NCBI GenBank assembly: GCA_947489085.1
Contig: CANLCJ010000018.1
Span: forward strand, 19,286-83,285
From: an uncultured Flavobacteriaceae bacterium
GTDB lineage: Bacteria > Bacteroidota > Bacteroidia > Flavobacteriales > Flavobacteriaceae
DNA: 64,000 nt
Reading direction: 5' to 3'
The position numbers and the translations under genes were made by a program. Each line of letters starts with the position of its first letter. The first letter of the stretch is position 1. The notes under the pieces are model-generated. The model did not search any database and had not been told where the DNA came from. It saw nothing but the letters and a program-made list of their open reading frames with translations. Shown one piece after another: positions 10,451-20,699 of the stretch.

Positions 10451-10891
10451 TTAGTTAATAAAATAAATCTTTTTTATTTTGTTGTTTTCTATATGATAAA
10501 TGGCAACAGCTTCGATAATTTTTTCTCCAAATAGAACACGTTCTTTGTCTATAATGGTATTTCCATGAACTATTCTATTTATCAATTCGCAATGGAGGTT
10601 TGGTGTGTTTTCAAAAATTTCGGAATATATTTTTCTCATTGCATCTTTCCCTTTAAAAGCCAATTTGTTGGTAGAATGAATATAAGCCTCTACATCATCG
10701 TCATAGGCCCCTAAAAAGGCTTTAATGTCTCTTGAATTGTAAGCGTTTAATTGATGCTTTACCAAATCGATAGGAGAATTAGATAACGTGTGGATTGCAT
10801 CTAATCTGTTTTCTGTACCATTACGATTACTTTGAGCTGAAAGAGCGCAATAAAAAATTAATAGTATTAAGGTTAAAAAAAGCCGTTTCAT
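10451..10891 (-). CDS. NTF2/SnoaL-like secreted protein
   Basis: Signal peptide; QLNAYNSRDIKAFLGAYDDDVEAY...GKDAMRKIYSEIF pattern typical of NTF2-like proteins. Confidence 0.75.
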   Translation of the reverse strand: MKRLFLTLILLIFYCALSAQSNRNGTENRLDAIHTLSNSPIDLVKHQLNAYNSRDIKAFLGAYDDDVEAYIHSTNKLAFKGKDAMRKIYSEIFENTPNLHCELINRIVHGNTIIDKERVLFGEKIIEAVAIYHIENNKIKKIYFIN

Positions 10892-10990
10892 TGCTGAGTG
10901 ATTTTTTAGATGTTAATTGTTACATTTATTTTGTTGACTGTCTGATATTGGTTATAGAGGGTCAGTAAGGTTTAGATAGTATATAAATAA

Positions 10991-11021
10991 AAACCGTTCC
11001 AAGAGCATCTTGGAACGGTTT
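10991..11021 (-). terminator. Intrinsic terminator of pnp
   Basis: Perfect 14-bp stem aaaccgttccaaga-gca-tcttggaacggttt with a U-rich tail on the minus strand. Confidence 0.85.
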
Positions 11022-11045
11022 AAAATAGTATGATTTTTTAGAGAA

Positions 11046-13310
11046 TTAATCCTCTTTTTTATCCTCTCTAGGCTTTCTATCGTCTCTACGATTGTCTCTG
11101 CCACGATTATCACGTCCGCGATTATCTCTGCCTCTATTGTCTCTACCGCCTCGGTTATTATCTCTTGGTGGTCTAGCAACATAGCCTTCAGGCTTAGGTA
11201 AAATAGCCTTGCGCGACACTTTCTCTTTGCGTGTTTTAGGGTCTGTACCAAAATACTTCACATCAAAAACATCACCCATATTAACCACATCGGTTACATT
11301 TTCGGTGCGTTCCCAAGCCAATTCGCTAACATGTAAAAGCACTTCGTTACCAGGAGCCTCAGCATACTCTACAACAGCACCAAAATCTAGTATTTTAATA
11401 ACTTTAACCTCGTAAACACTACCAACCTGCGGCTTAAATAACAAAGCATCTATTTTGGCTAAAACAGCATCTATACCAGTGCTGCCAACACCTAAAACTT
11501 CTACAACACCCTCTTCTGTAACAGGATCTTCGTTAATAACAATAGTTGTATCAGTCTCTTTCTGTAATTCTTGAATAACTTTTCCACCAGGACCAATTAA
11601 AGCACCAATAAACTCGTTAGGAATACGTCTAGTAATCATAGTAGGCGCATGCTCCTTAACATCAGAGTTTGGTGTAGCGATAGTTTCGGTAATTTTACCT
11701 AAAATATGCAAACGGCCATCTCTAGCTTGTTTCAATGCATTTACAAGAATTTCGTAAGACAGGCCTTTAACCTTAATATCCATTTGGCAAGCCGTAATAC
11801 CATCTGCAGTACCAGTAACTTTAAAGTCCATATCACCTAAGTGGTCTTCATCTCCTAAAATATCAGACAATACCGCATATTTACCAGTATCAGCATCCGA
11901 TATTAAGCCCATAGCAATACCAGAAACAGGTTTCTTTAATTGCACACCAGCATCCATCATAGCCATTGTACCGGCACAAACTGTTGCCATAGAAGACGAG
12001 CCGTTAGACTCTAATATCTCAGAAACAACTCTAACTGTATATGGACAATCCTCTGGCACCATACCTTTTAAGGCACGTTGTGCTAAATTACCATGGCCTA
12101 CTTCGCGACGCGATGTCCCTCTAATAGGTCTGGCTTCTCCAGTAGAAAAAGGAGGGAAGTTATAGTGTAAATAAAAACGCTCTTCGCCCTCGTAAGATGG
12201 CATGTCTATTTGGTTAGCCTCTCTACTTGTACCCAAGGTTACAGTAGCCAAAGCTTGAGTTTCCCCACGAGTAAAAATAGAAGATCCATGTGTAGAAGGT
12301 AAATAATCTACCTCGCACCAAATAGGTCTAATTTCGTCCGTTTTTCTACCATCCAAACGTAAACCTTCATCTAAAGTTAAATTTCTAATGGCAGATTTTT
12401 GGGCTTTAGCTACATATTTATGGATAAGCTTACCATACGCTTCTTGATCTTCTTCGCTAAAAGACTCGAAAACCTCTTCTTTTATAGTGCTAAATGCCTC
12501 GCCTCTTTCGTGCTTAGCAGATCCCGCTTTGGCAATAGCATACGTTTTATCGTATACCATACCTTTAATTTTTTCAGCTAAAGCCTCATCTTCAACAGCA
12601 GGTTCGTACTCGCGAGTTTCTTTCTTACCAAAAGCTTCAGCCAGCTTTACCTGTGCAGCACACTGTACTTTAATGGCTTCGTGAGCAAACTTAATGGCAT
12701 CAGCCATTTCCTCTTCAGAAATCTCATCCATTTCACCCTCAACCATCATAACAGAATCTGCCGAGGCACCAATCATCATATCAATATCAGAAGCCTCTAA
12801 TTGCGCCCGTGTAGGGTTAATTATAAATTCGCCATCAATACGGCCAACTCTAGCTTCAGAAATTGGACACTCAAAAGGAAAATCAGACAATTGAATGGCT
12901 GCCGAAGCCGCCAAACCTGCCATAGCATCTGGCATAACCTCTGGGTCGTGAGACATTAATTGAATCATTACCTGAGTTTCCGAGTGGTAATCTTTAGGGA
13001 AAAGTGGGCGTAACACACGGTCTACTAAACGCATAGTTAATACCTCACCATCACTAGGCCTTGCCTCTCTCTTAAAAAAGCCACCAGGGTATCGCCCAGC
13101 AGCAGCAAATTTTTCTCTGTAATCTACAGTTAAAGGTAGAAAATCAACATCGGCAGCGTGGTAGTTAGAAACAACAGTACACAAAAGCATACATTTTCCA
13201 GACTGTACAACCACAGAACCATGAGCCTGCTTCGCTAATTTTCCGGTTTCGATAGAAATTTCTCTACCATCTCCAAGGTCTATAACCTCTTTAAATGTTT
13301 TTGGAATCAT
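11046..13310 (-). CDS. pnp: Polyribonucleotide nucleotidyltransferase
   Basis: Two RNase PH domains, KH ([17 protein letters not shown]) and S1 domains, RGG-like C-terminal tail; start refined to MIPKTFKEV. Confidence 0.97.
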   Translation of the reverse strand: MIPKTFKEVIDLGDGREISIETGKLAKQAHGSVVVQSGKCMLLCTVVSNYHAADVDFLPLTVDYREKFAAAGRYPGGFFKREARPSDGEVLTMRLVDRVLRPLFPKDYHSETQVMIQLMSHDPEVMPDAMAGLAASAAIQLSDFPFECPISEARVGRIDGEFIINPTRAQLEASDIDMMIGASADSVMMVEGEMDEISEEEMADAIKFAHEAIKVQCAAQVKLAEAFGKKETREYEPAVEDEALAEKIKGMVYDKTYAIAKAGSAKHERGEAFSTIKEEVFESFSEEDQEAYGKLIHKYVAKAQKSAIRNLTLDEGLRLDGRKTDEIRPIWCEVDYLPSTHGSSIFTRGETQALATVTLGTSREANQIDMPSYEGEERFYLHYNFPPFSTGEARPIRGTSRREVGHGNLAQRALKGMVPEDCPYTVRVVSEILESNGSSSMATVCAGTMAMMDAGVQLKKPVSGIAMGLISDADTGKYAVLSDILGDEDHLGDMDFKVTGTADGITACQMDIKVKGLSYEILVNALKQARDGRLHILGKITETIATPNSDVKEHAPTMITRRIPNEFIGALIGPGGKVIQELQKETDTTIVINEDPVTEEGVVEVLGVGSTGIDAVLAKIDALLFKPQVGSVYEVKVIKILDFGAVVEYAEAPGNEVLLHVSELAWERTENVTDVVNMGDVFDVKYFGTDPKTRKEKVSRKAILPKPEGYVARPPRDNNRGGRDNRGRDNRGRDNRGRDNRRDDRKPREDKKED
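11079..11160 (-). repeat. ~15-bp tandem repeat coding for the (RGRDN)n tail of PNPase
   Basis: Successive cgattgtctctgcca-like units; protein [22 protein letters not shown]. Confidence 0.8.
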
Positions 13311-13506
13311 AAATTTTTTCTTGACATTTAAGCAAAACATAGTATGCCTAAATCATGTTAAACAATGGTCGTTGTGTTGTGTGTAGTTGTTGTGTAAGGC
13401 TTTAAACCTTTTGGACCAATGAAAAACCGATAGTCCCGAACTTGTATCAGGATTTAGCTTCTTCTAATTGCGAATTTTAAACTCTTTCGCTTTGAGTATA
13501 TTAACT

Positions 13507-13596
13507 TTGGGCGTTACCCACAAGGGGTCAGGCTTTTCGCTATATCTTTTTTAATAAAAATATTAAAAAAGGATGCCGCTACAATCCTTAACGCAA
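13507..13596. repeat. Candidate structured intergenic element (see findings)
   Basis: Outer GCGTTA(13511-13516)/TAACGC(13589-13594); ACCC/GGGT hairpin; A/T-rich arm atctttttttaat-like/attaaaaaaggat; GGAT/ATCC. Confidence 0.5.
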
Positions 13597-13600
13597 AACA

Positions 13601-13631
13601 AAAAACCACGCTTATTAAAGGCGTGGTTTTT
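13601..13631 (-). terminator. Intrinsic terminator of rpsO
   Basis: aaaaaccacgc-ttattaaag-gcgtggttttt, 11-bp stem just downstream of the rpsO stop. Confidence 0.85.
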
Positions 13632-13642
13632 TAATATTTAGA

Positions 13643-13912
13643 TTATTTTCTTAAACCTAATTCTTTTACTATAGCACGATATCTTAAGACATCTTTCTTA
13701 GTTAAGTAATCTAATAGAGCGCGACGCTTACCTACTAGTTTTACTAAAGAACGCTCTGTGTTAAAATCTTTACGATTTTTTTTAAGGTGTTCTGTTAAAT
13801 GGTTAATTCTTTGTGTGAATAATGCAATTTGCCCTTCAGCAGAACCAGAATCGTTTTTGTCTTTACCGTGCTTTGCGAAAATTTCTTGTTTCGCTTCTTT
13901 AGTTAAATACAT
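13643..13912 (-). CDS. rpsO: 30S ribosomal protein S15
   Basis: GSAEGQIALFTQRINHLTEHLKKNRKDFNTERSLVKLVGKRRALLDYL; start refined to MYLTKEAKQ. Confidence 0.97.
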   Translation of the reverse strand: MYLTKEAKQEIFAKHGKDKNDSGSAEGQIALFTQRINHLTEHLKKNRKDFNTERSLVKLVGKRRALLDYLTKKDVLRYRAIVKELGLRK

Positions 13913-14026
13913 GCTAATATTATTGTAAATGATTGTTATGTACACGAAAGATTTTCTTTCGAGCGGCAAATATATATAAATTTGCTGTAACTACAATCGT
14001 TTTTTATAGCAAAAACAAGTCGTCTA

Positions 14027-14884
14027 TTATTGTCTAATAGGTTGGTTTGTAATTAAATCGATATACTTGTTTACGTTGTTTTTCAAGTCTTTGCGTAAAG
14101 TAATAAAATCTAAAAAACCATGTTCTAATAGAAACTCAGAGGTTTGAAATCCTTCTGGAAGTTCCTTACCAGTAGTGTCTCTTACAATTCTAGGGCCAGC
14201 AAAGCCAATAAGTGCACCAGGCTCGCTAATGTTAATATCGCCCAACATGGCAAAAGAAGCCGTTGTACCCCCAGTAGTAGGGTCTGTACATAAAGAAATA
14301 TAAGGTATTTTGGCATCTGCCAATTGCGCTAATTTTACAGATGTTTTAGCCAGTTGCATTAACGATAAAGCCGCCTCCATCATTCTAGCACCTCCAGATT
14401 TAGAAATTACCATTAACGGGATACTGTGCTTTAAGGCATAATCTGCAGCGCGAGCAATTTTCTCTCCAACTACACTACCCATAGAGCCGCCAATAAACGC
14501 AAAATCCATACAAGCAATAACAATATCTTTACCTTTAGATTGGCCTACGGCAGTTCTAACAGCATCTTTCAATTTTGTTTTCTCTTGAGCTGCTTTTATA
14601 CGGTCTGGATAATTCTTGGTGTCTTGAAATTTTAAAGGATCTTTAGACTCTAGTTTGCTATCCAATTCTTTAAAAGAATTATTGTCGAAAAGTATTTCGA
14701 AATACTCTTTACTTCCAATGCGTACATGGTAACCATCTTCTGGACTTACATAAAAATTTTGTTCCAGTTCTTTAGTATCTACAATCTTACCTGTTGGCGA
14801 TTTGTACCAAAGCCCCTTAGGAATATCTTTTTTCTCTGCCGTTTTTGTTTGTATTCCTTTATCTTTTCTCTTAAACCAAGACAT
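14027..14884 (-). CDS. accD: Acetyl-CoA carboxylase carboxyltransferase subunit beta
   Basis: [59 protein letters not shown]. Confidence 0.96.
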   Translation of the reverse strand: MSWFKRKDKGIQTKTAEKKDIPKGLWYKSPTGKIVDTKELEQNFYVSPEDGYHVRIGSKEYFEILFDNNSFKELDSKLESKDPLKFQDTKNYPDRIKAAQEKTKLKDAVRTAVGQSKGKDIVIACMDFAFIGGSMGSVVGEKIARAADYALKHSIPLMVISKSGGARMMEAALSLMQLAKTSVKLAQLADAKIPYISLCTDPTTGGTTASFAMLGDINISEPGALIGFAGPRIVRDTTGKELPEGFQTSEFLLEHGFLDFITLRKDLKNNVNKYIDLITNQPIRQ

Positions 14885-15093
14885 ACGTTTTACTTTTTAG
14901 TGTTAAGAAATCGCTAAAACTTATTTTAACAATCCTCTAGTATTGGCTTGTAGTTTAAACACCTACCAATGTGGTGAAATATGTTTGTTGTCACATACGC
15001 CACAAAATTTTAAGCCGAATACAAAATTAAACCTTTTTTTAATTTAAGGGTAATGGCTTTACTATTTTATTATAAATGTTTCACTATGCAAAA

Positions 15094-15125
15094 AAAAAGG
15101 GTTTTGCATAAGTAAAACCCTTTTT
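15094..15125. terminator. Probable intrinsic terminator
   Basis: aaaaagggtttt-gcataagt-aaaaccctttttt stem with T tract. Confidence 0.65.
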
Positions 15126-15133
15126 AGTACTAT

Positions 15134-15293
15134 GGAGTGATTTAAATTTTTTTGACTCTAGCGAAAATCCTAGATTTTTTGTTCAATTGAAGCGTTTTTA
15201 GAAGTTTATAGCAGCGCTATGGACTAAGAAAAAGACAAAAATTGAATGAAAAAGAAGATTTTTATAGCGAATTGAAAAAAATTAGATCACTTC
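15134..15293. repeat. ~160-bp imperfect palindrome (see findings)
   Basis: Terminal arms ggagtgatttaaatttttttga / ttgaaaaaaattagatcacttc; centre atagc-agc-gctat at 15208-15220; arms complementary over much of their length. Confidence 0.65.
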
Positions 15294-15310
15294 TATAAAA
15301 AAGAAATATG

Positions 15311-16378
15311 TTACAATGTGTTTATATTATTTAAATCTTCAAAAGCCTTCTTTAAACGTATTACAAACGTTTTTTCTGCTTCGCGTAACCAAACTCTAGG
15401 ATCGTAAAACTTTTTGTTAGGGACATCGTCTCCATCAGGGTTACCTATTTGGCCTTTCAAGTAATCTGTTTTTTCACCCATGTAATCTCTAACCCCCGTC
15501 ATAAACGCATACTGCAAATCGGTATCAATATTCATTTTAATAACACCATAGCTTATACCTTCTCTAATTTCTTCAACTGTAGATCCAGAACCACCGTGAA
15601 AAACAAAATCGATATGGTTGTGCTCTACACCGTATTTCTTAGAAATAAACTCTTGCGAGTTCTTTAAAATTTTTGGAGTTAACTTTACATTTCCAGGCTT
15701 GTATACCCCATGTACATTTCCAAAAGCTGCTGCTATAGTAAACTTAGGGCTTACTTTGCTTAACTCTTCATAAGCGTAAGCTACTTCCTCTGGCTGTGTG
15801 TATAATTTAGAATCGTCTACGTCTGTATTGTCAACACCATCTTCTTCACCACCAGTAATACCCAATTCTATTTCTAAAGTCATGCCCATTTTAGACATTC
15901 TCTCTAAGTAAGTTTTACAAATAGAAATGTTTTCTTCGATAGGCTCTTCCGAAAGGTCAATCATGTGCGAGCTAAATAAAGGCTTACCTGTTTCTGCAAA
16001 GTGTTGTTCGCTAGCGTCTAATAAACCATCTATCCAAGGCAATAGTTTTTTAGCACAATGGTCTGTATGTAAAATTACTGGAACACCATATTCTAGAGCC
16101 ATAGTGTGTACGTGCTTTGCACCAGCAATAGCACCACTTATAGCAGATTTTTGGTTCTCGTTAGCTAAACCTTTACCAGCGTTAAACTGTGCACCACTAT
16201 TAGAAAACTGAATAATTACAGGAGCGTTTAAATCTCTTGCTGTTTCTAGAACGCCATTTATGGAGTTAGAACCTATAACATTTATAGCAGGTAAGGCGTA
16301 ATTATTAGCCTTAGCATGATTAAAAATAGCTTGTACTTCGTCTCCTGTTGCAACTCCGGGTTTTATGTTGTGTGCCAT
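15311..16378 (-). CDS. fbaA: Class II fructose-bisphosphate aldolase
   Basis: VILHTDHCAKKLLPW, ELGITGGEEDGVD, FVFHGGSGST, KMNIDTDLQYA. Confidence 0.96.
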   Translation of the reverse strand: MAHNIKPGVATGDEVQAIFNHAKANNYALPAINVIGSNSINGVLETARDLNAPVIIQFSNSGAQFNAGKGLANENQKSAISGAIAGAKHVHTMALEYGVPVILHTDHCAKKLLPWIDGLLDASEQHFAETGKPLFSSHMIDLSEEPIEENISICKTYLERMSKMGMTLEIELGITGGEEDGVDNTDVDDSKLYTQPEEVAYAYEELSKVSPKFTIAAAFGNVHGVYKPGNVKLTPKILKNSQEFISKKYGVEHNHIDFVFHGGSGSTVEEIREGISYGVIKMNIDTDLQYAFMTGVRDYMGEKTDYLKGQIGNPDGDDVPNKKFYDPRVWLREAEKTFVIRLKKAFEDLNNINTL

Positions 16379-16505
16379 ATCCTTGTTTTAATGTGATTTG
16401 TTAGATTATATACAACCAAAAATAGTGATTTTTATAGTTTATAGATGTAAGAATTGGCTGGAATATCTAATTTAAAGACTAAAACGTTATAGTAGATATT
16501 TAAAG

Positions 16506-19028
16506 TTAAAATGGGTAGTTAATACCAATGTTGTAAACCGCATTTTTAAAGTTGTAATCGTTAAACCATCTGTTTTGGTCTCCAAAAGACGGATCGTAGG
16601 TTTTAAAGCCAATATCGAAGCGAAATAAAAAGAAACTAAAATCGTAACGCAAGCCAAAACCAGAGCCCAAAGCAATGTCTTCTAAAGAGTCTAAACCTAC
16701 AAATCTAGCACCTTCGTCTTCCACATCGTCTAGTGCATTCCAAATATTGCCTGCATCTACAAAGAGTGCGCCATTAAGATCTCCAAAAAGGTGAAAGCGT
16801 TGCTCTGCACTTAATGCTATTTTTAGGTTGGCTTCGTTAAACTCATCGGTAGACTCCGAGCTTCCTGGGCCAAGATCGTAGGCATTCCAAGCCCTATTAT
16901 CGTTAGGGCCGCCAGCAAAAAAACTTTTTGTAAAAGGAATGTTGGTAGAATTGCCATAAGGAATCGCAAAACCAAAAAAACTGCGAATGGCAAAAACGTT
17001 TTTATTACCCAAATCCCAACGCTTAACATAATCGAATTCAGTTTTTAAATACTGCGAAAAGGCTACATTAAATAGCTCGAATCGATCTTCTCCATCTTTA
17101 TCCAGGCCAAGTAAAGACGCTGTGTTAGCAAGTAAGGTGCCTGCAGATTCTATATTAAATCTAAAAATAGAAAAGTTTTCGTCGAATAAGTTTCGCCTGT
17201 TATCTTTAGTAAAACTGTAGCTCGAAGAGATAATAAGGTTGTCTTCAATAAGTCGGTCTCTACGCTCGTCTATGGCAGAAACGTCTCTAAATGCACGATC
17301 GTTAGGCGTTAAAACCGTATTGTTGTTTAATACGTTATTAATAAAATTGTTGGTTTCTTCGATACCCTCAAAATCTTCACCATTGTTAAAATTTATGCTT
17401 TCAGCAATATCATTTAACCTGCGAAAGGAAGTGGTGTAAATATCGAAATACCTACTGGTGTTTAGGTTTCTAACAAATTGCAAATTAAGAACATCTATCC
17501 TGTTGGTAATTTTATCGCTAGGCCTCCAATTGTAATTAAACGTACCACTAAAAGCCTGTTTGTCTAAGCCAATATTGGTTTGCCCAGATGCCGATATTGT
17601 TATGCCCGTAGTGGGAGACATAAACTTTGGAATTATTTTTTCGGTATTAAAAGGAGAAAATAAGCGCGGTATCGTAAGCTTAACATCTAATGCTAGTTCG
17701 TTAATATCGAAAAAAGGATCGTCCTCCTGCCGTAAATCGCCGTCTTTAGAAGCTCCTATTGCTGCTGTTCCAGATATTTCGAGCGTTTCTGTGCCTCTAA
17801 AAATATTTCGTATCAATAGGCTAGGACTCAATGCAAAACCAATAGTTTGAATGTTACTTTGAGACGCCTCTGTACTAAAGCCTAAACTGAACTTTTTTAG
17901 AGGTGTTAAATAGATATTAGCTGTTAAAGTACTATCGTTTTCCTCTACGTAATCAATATCTGGATATTTAAAGGTGCGTAATTGGTTTAGATACCTGTAA
18001 GTGTAAGTTCTGTCAATATCTCTAAAAAGTGCATCAGGTGTAATAAAAATGGCATCTGTTAAAGCTTTAGGCTTATAGCGTAAATCCCCATAACTGTACA
18101 GTTTGTAATTGTTATGCGTTACAGAGTCTTTTATAGGTTTGCTTTGGTTGGCAAATGTATGGTCTGTATATAAATTAACATTTTTAACTTTAAATATTTT
18201 AAAAGACTGTCTTATGGTAGAGTCTTGCGTTCTAATAGCTCTGTTTTGAATGTTAAAACCAACATTTACCTTTTTATTTGTGCCTATGGTATCTATTTCT
18301 ACAGTAATATAGTCTTGTTTAAAATGAAATATACCGTTGTTTCTTAGTAAGCCTGTTATGCGTTCGCGTTCCAGTTCGAAATTTATAGTTTTATACTGTT
18401 CTCCTTTTTTTACTAGAGCATTTTTTTTAAAGCGAGGGTACAACGTTTCAATAGAAGGCGATGCTATTTTTTCTGTAATAGAGTCTATAATAAATGCAGG
18501 GCCTTTTTCTACGGCATAGGTAACTTCTGCACGTTTATTGTCTGCACGATCTACAGTATAAGAGGTTGCGGCATTAAACCAACCATTATTAATATAGTAG
18601 TCTTTTAAACGTTTGGCAGATTTTTCAGCTTTATTAGCCTTGAAAACTACTGGTGCTTCTCCCGTTTTTTTTAACCAAGAATTAAAACGACTCTTAGAGT
18701 CTTGTAATTTGTAATACTGTTTTCGCGATAAAAATTTCTTAAATGCAGTCTGGCTTGTATCGTTGCGTTTGGCATTTAAAATAGAATCTAAATTAGGGTT
18801 TGCAATATTGTATATGTGTAATCTAAGCGGGATGCCTAGTATGTTGCCGTTGGGTTTTTGGTACAATAAACTGTTTAGGAGTTCGGTATTTTCGTTTTTA
18901 CCGTTTACTTTAATAGTGTTATTGGTAAGTAAGTAGTCGCTTTCACTAATATTTTTTGTTGTGTTACAGGAGACTATACAAACAAAAAAAACTAAAATTA
19001 TTGGTAATGTGAGCGTATACTGTTTCAA
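16506..19028 (-). CDS. tamL: BamA/TamA-family outer-membrane lipoprotein (TamL-like)
   Basis: Lipobox (VCIVSC), POTRA-like N-terminus and Omp85-type C-terminal barrel (FFAGGPNDNRAWNAYDLGPGS; YNIGINYPF end). Confidence 0.8.
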   Translation of the reverse strand: MKQYTLTLPIILVFFVCIVSCNTTKNISESDYLLTNNTIKVNGKNENTELLNSLLYQKPNGNILGIPLRLHIYNIANPNLDSILNAKRNDTSQTAFKKFLSRKQYYKLQDSKSRFNSWLKKTGEAPVVFKANKAEKSAKRLKDYYINNGWFNAATSYTVDRADNKRAEVTYAVEKGPAFIIDSITEKIASPSIETLYPRFKKNALVKKGEQYKTINFELERERITGLLRNNGIFHFKQDYITVEIDTIGTNKKVNVGFNIQNRAIRTQDSTIRQSFKIFKVKNVNLYTDHTFANQSKPIKDSVTHNNYKLYSYGDLRYKPKALTDAIFITPDALFRDIDRTYTYRYLNQLRTFKYPDIDYVEENDSTLTANIYLTPLKKFSLGFSTEASQSNIQTIGFALSPSLLIRNIFRGTETLEISGTAAIGASKDGDLRQEDDPFFDINELALDVKLTIPRLFSPFNTEKIIPKFMSPTTGITISASGQTNIGLDKQAFSGTFNYNWRPSDKITNRIDVLNLQFVRNLNTSRYFDIYTTSFRRLNDIAESINFNNGEDFEGIEETNNFINNVLNNNTVLTPNDRAFRDVSAIDERRDRLIEDNLIISSSYSFTKDNRRNLFDENFSIFRFNIESAGTLLANTASLLGLDKDGEDRFELFNVAFSQYLKTEFDYVKRWDLGNKNVFAIRSFFGFAIPYGNSTNIPFTKSFFAGGPNDNRAWNAYDLGPGSSESTDEFNEANLKIALSAEQRFHLFGDLNGALFVDAGNIWNALDDVEDEGARFVGLDSLEDIALGSGFGLRYDFSFFLFRFDIGFKTYDPSFGDQNRWFNDYNFKNAVYNIGINYPF

Positions 19029-19204
19029 AAAAAATATCTATTGTAACGTTGTTTTATAAGCTAACGTTTATTTGCGCAAAAACATATTTTCGAGGGTTGA
19101 AAATATAAGATTCAAAAATACACTATTTCAAATTAATTACCCTTAGTAACACATAAGTAAAATGGTGTAGCTTTTTATTATGTTTGTATTGTTATAAAAT
19201 TACT

Positions 19205-19927
19205 ATGCTTTCAAAAAACCAAATTAAATTTATTACCAAACTAGGACAAAAAAAGTACAGGTTGCAAGAAGGCCTTTTTGTGGTCGAGGGCATAAAAACC
19301 ATAACAGAATTGTTAAACTCTTCGTTTGAGCTTTACCAGTTGTATACTACAAAAGAATTTAATGGTGCCACCGAAGAAAGCGTTATAATATCTGAAGCCG
19401 ATTTAAAACGTATTAGCTTTTTAAAAACACCTAATACCGCTTTGGCTATTTTTAAAATACCTAAACAAGTCCCTGTAGATTTTAACGGTTTGGTGGTAGC
19501 CTTGGACGATGTTAGAGATCCTGGGAATTTAGGCACCATCATTAGGTTATGCGATTGGTTTGGTGTAAAAGATTTGGTATGCAGCCAACATACTGTAGAT
19601 TGTTACAACCCTAAAACGCTGCAAGCCACCATGGGGTCTATAACCCGAGTAAATATTACCTACACAGACTTAGACGTTTTTCTGGAAAAAGCCAAAACCC
19701 CAATATTTGGTGCCTTTATGGATGGAGAAAACGTTTACGCTACAACACTACCTCAGGCAGGTGTTTTACTTATGGGTAACGAGGCTAATGGCATTTCTAA
19801 AATTGTAGAAACTAAAGTATCGCAACGTATAGCCATACCAAGATTTGGCACATTAAAAGCTACAGAAAGTTTAAATGTAGCTACAGCAACGGCAGTACTT
19901 TTAAGCGAATTTAGAAGGGGCGCGTAG
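19205..19927 (+). CDS. TrmH/SpoU-family RNA methyltransferase
   Basis: VVALDDVRDPGNLGTIIRLCDWFGV, LMGNEANGIS, IPRFGTLKATESLNVATATAVLL. Confidence 0.93.
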   Translation: MLSKNQIKFITKLGQKKYRLQEGLFVVEGIKTITELLNSSFELYQLYTTKEFNGATEESVIISEADLKRISFLKTPNTALAIFKIPKQVPVDFNGLVVALDDVRDPGNLGTIIRLCDWFGVKDLVCSQHTVDCYNPKTLQATMGSITRVNITYTDLDVFLEKAKTPIFGAFMDGENVYATTLPQAGVLLMGNEANGISKIVETKVSQRIAIPRFGTLKATESLNVATATAVLLSEFRRGA

Positions 19928-19962
19928 ATTGATAGATTGCCTATACGAGACTACTTTTTCTG

Positions 19963-20697
19963 CTATTGGAACGTGAAATTAACCAAGACACCTCTGGTTT
20001 GCATTCTGGCAATATTTCTAGTCCATGGGCTATTAGGGTCGTTATCTCTAACCAGCTCATCGCCAATACCAAATAAACCACGTATGGAAGGTGTGAATTT
20101 AAAATTATAAAGGTAAAAATCGATGCCAAAACCTAATTCGTAAAATAAAGGGTTGGTTTTTGTTCTAAATTGCCCTCTGGAATTATCTTCGGGATTATCT
20201 TCGTTACTAGATAGGTTTATAGCCGTAGAAAAACCACCAAGAATAAAAGGTTTAAAGTTGTTAATGCGCTTTGTGGAAACTTTAAGTAGTAAAGGCAAGT
20301 GGATATAAGTAGATCTTACTTCTCGCGTTAAATCCGATTCTCTAACAGTTTCAACACCTTCGAAATACTCTCGACTAAAAAATAAGTTACGCGTAGAGAT
20401 AAAAAGACCTGGCTCGAACCTTAAATCTAAAAACTTATTCACCCTTAAATTTCCTATAAGCCCAACACTAAATCCTGGATTACGTTGTACACCAATATCT
20501 GGTAAATCTTCCTCGTTGTAATCAAAATTAAAATCGTAACTATTAATGCCTAGAAAATAGCCCCAACGCAAAAATTTAAAATCTGTAGTACCACGGCCTT
20601 GGTTGGCATCGTAAACAATTTTCTCTTTAGTAAATAGCTGCGCATATGAAGTTTGAAAAGAGATAAAAAGAACTAAACCAAATAAAAAATGCTTCAT
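19963..20697 (-). CDS. porT: PorT-family protein (type IX secretion/gliding-associated barrel)
   Basis: Signal peptide, outer-membrane barrel features, and location next to the ubiE-type gene as in other flavobacteria. Confidence 0.75.
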   Translation of the reverse strand: MKHFLFGLVLFISFQTSYAQLFTKEKIVYDANQGRGTTDFKFLRWGYFLGINSYDFNFDYNEEDLPDIGVQRNPGFSVGLIGNLRVNKFLDLRFEPGLFISTRNLFFSREYFEGVETVRESDLTREVRSTYIHLPLLLKVSTKRINNFKPFILGGFSTAINLSSNEDNPEDNSRGQFRTKTNPLFYELGFGIDFYLYNFKFTPSIRGLFGIGDELVRDNDPNSPWTRNIARMQTRGVLVNFTFQ

Positions 20698-20699
20698 AA

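Noticed and set aside
10952-11251. 99-aa ORF overlapping the 3' end of pnp on the same strand
   Set aside because: Alternate frame through the RGRDN repeat region and the pnp terminator; composition follows the repeat ([30 protein letters not shown]) and no family is recognisable.
17239-18519. Several antisense ORFs inside the TamL-like gene
   Set aside because: Short, low-complexity, overlapping a well-supported CDS; no independent motif.
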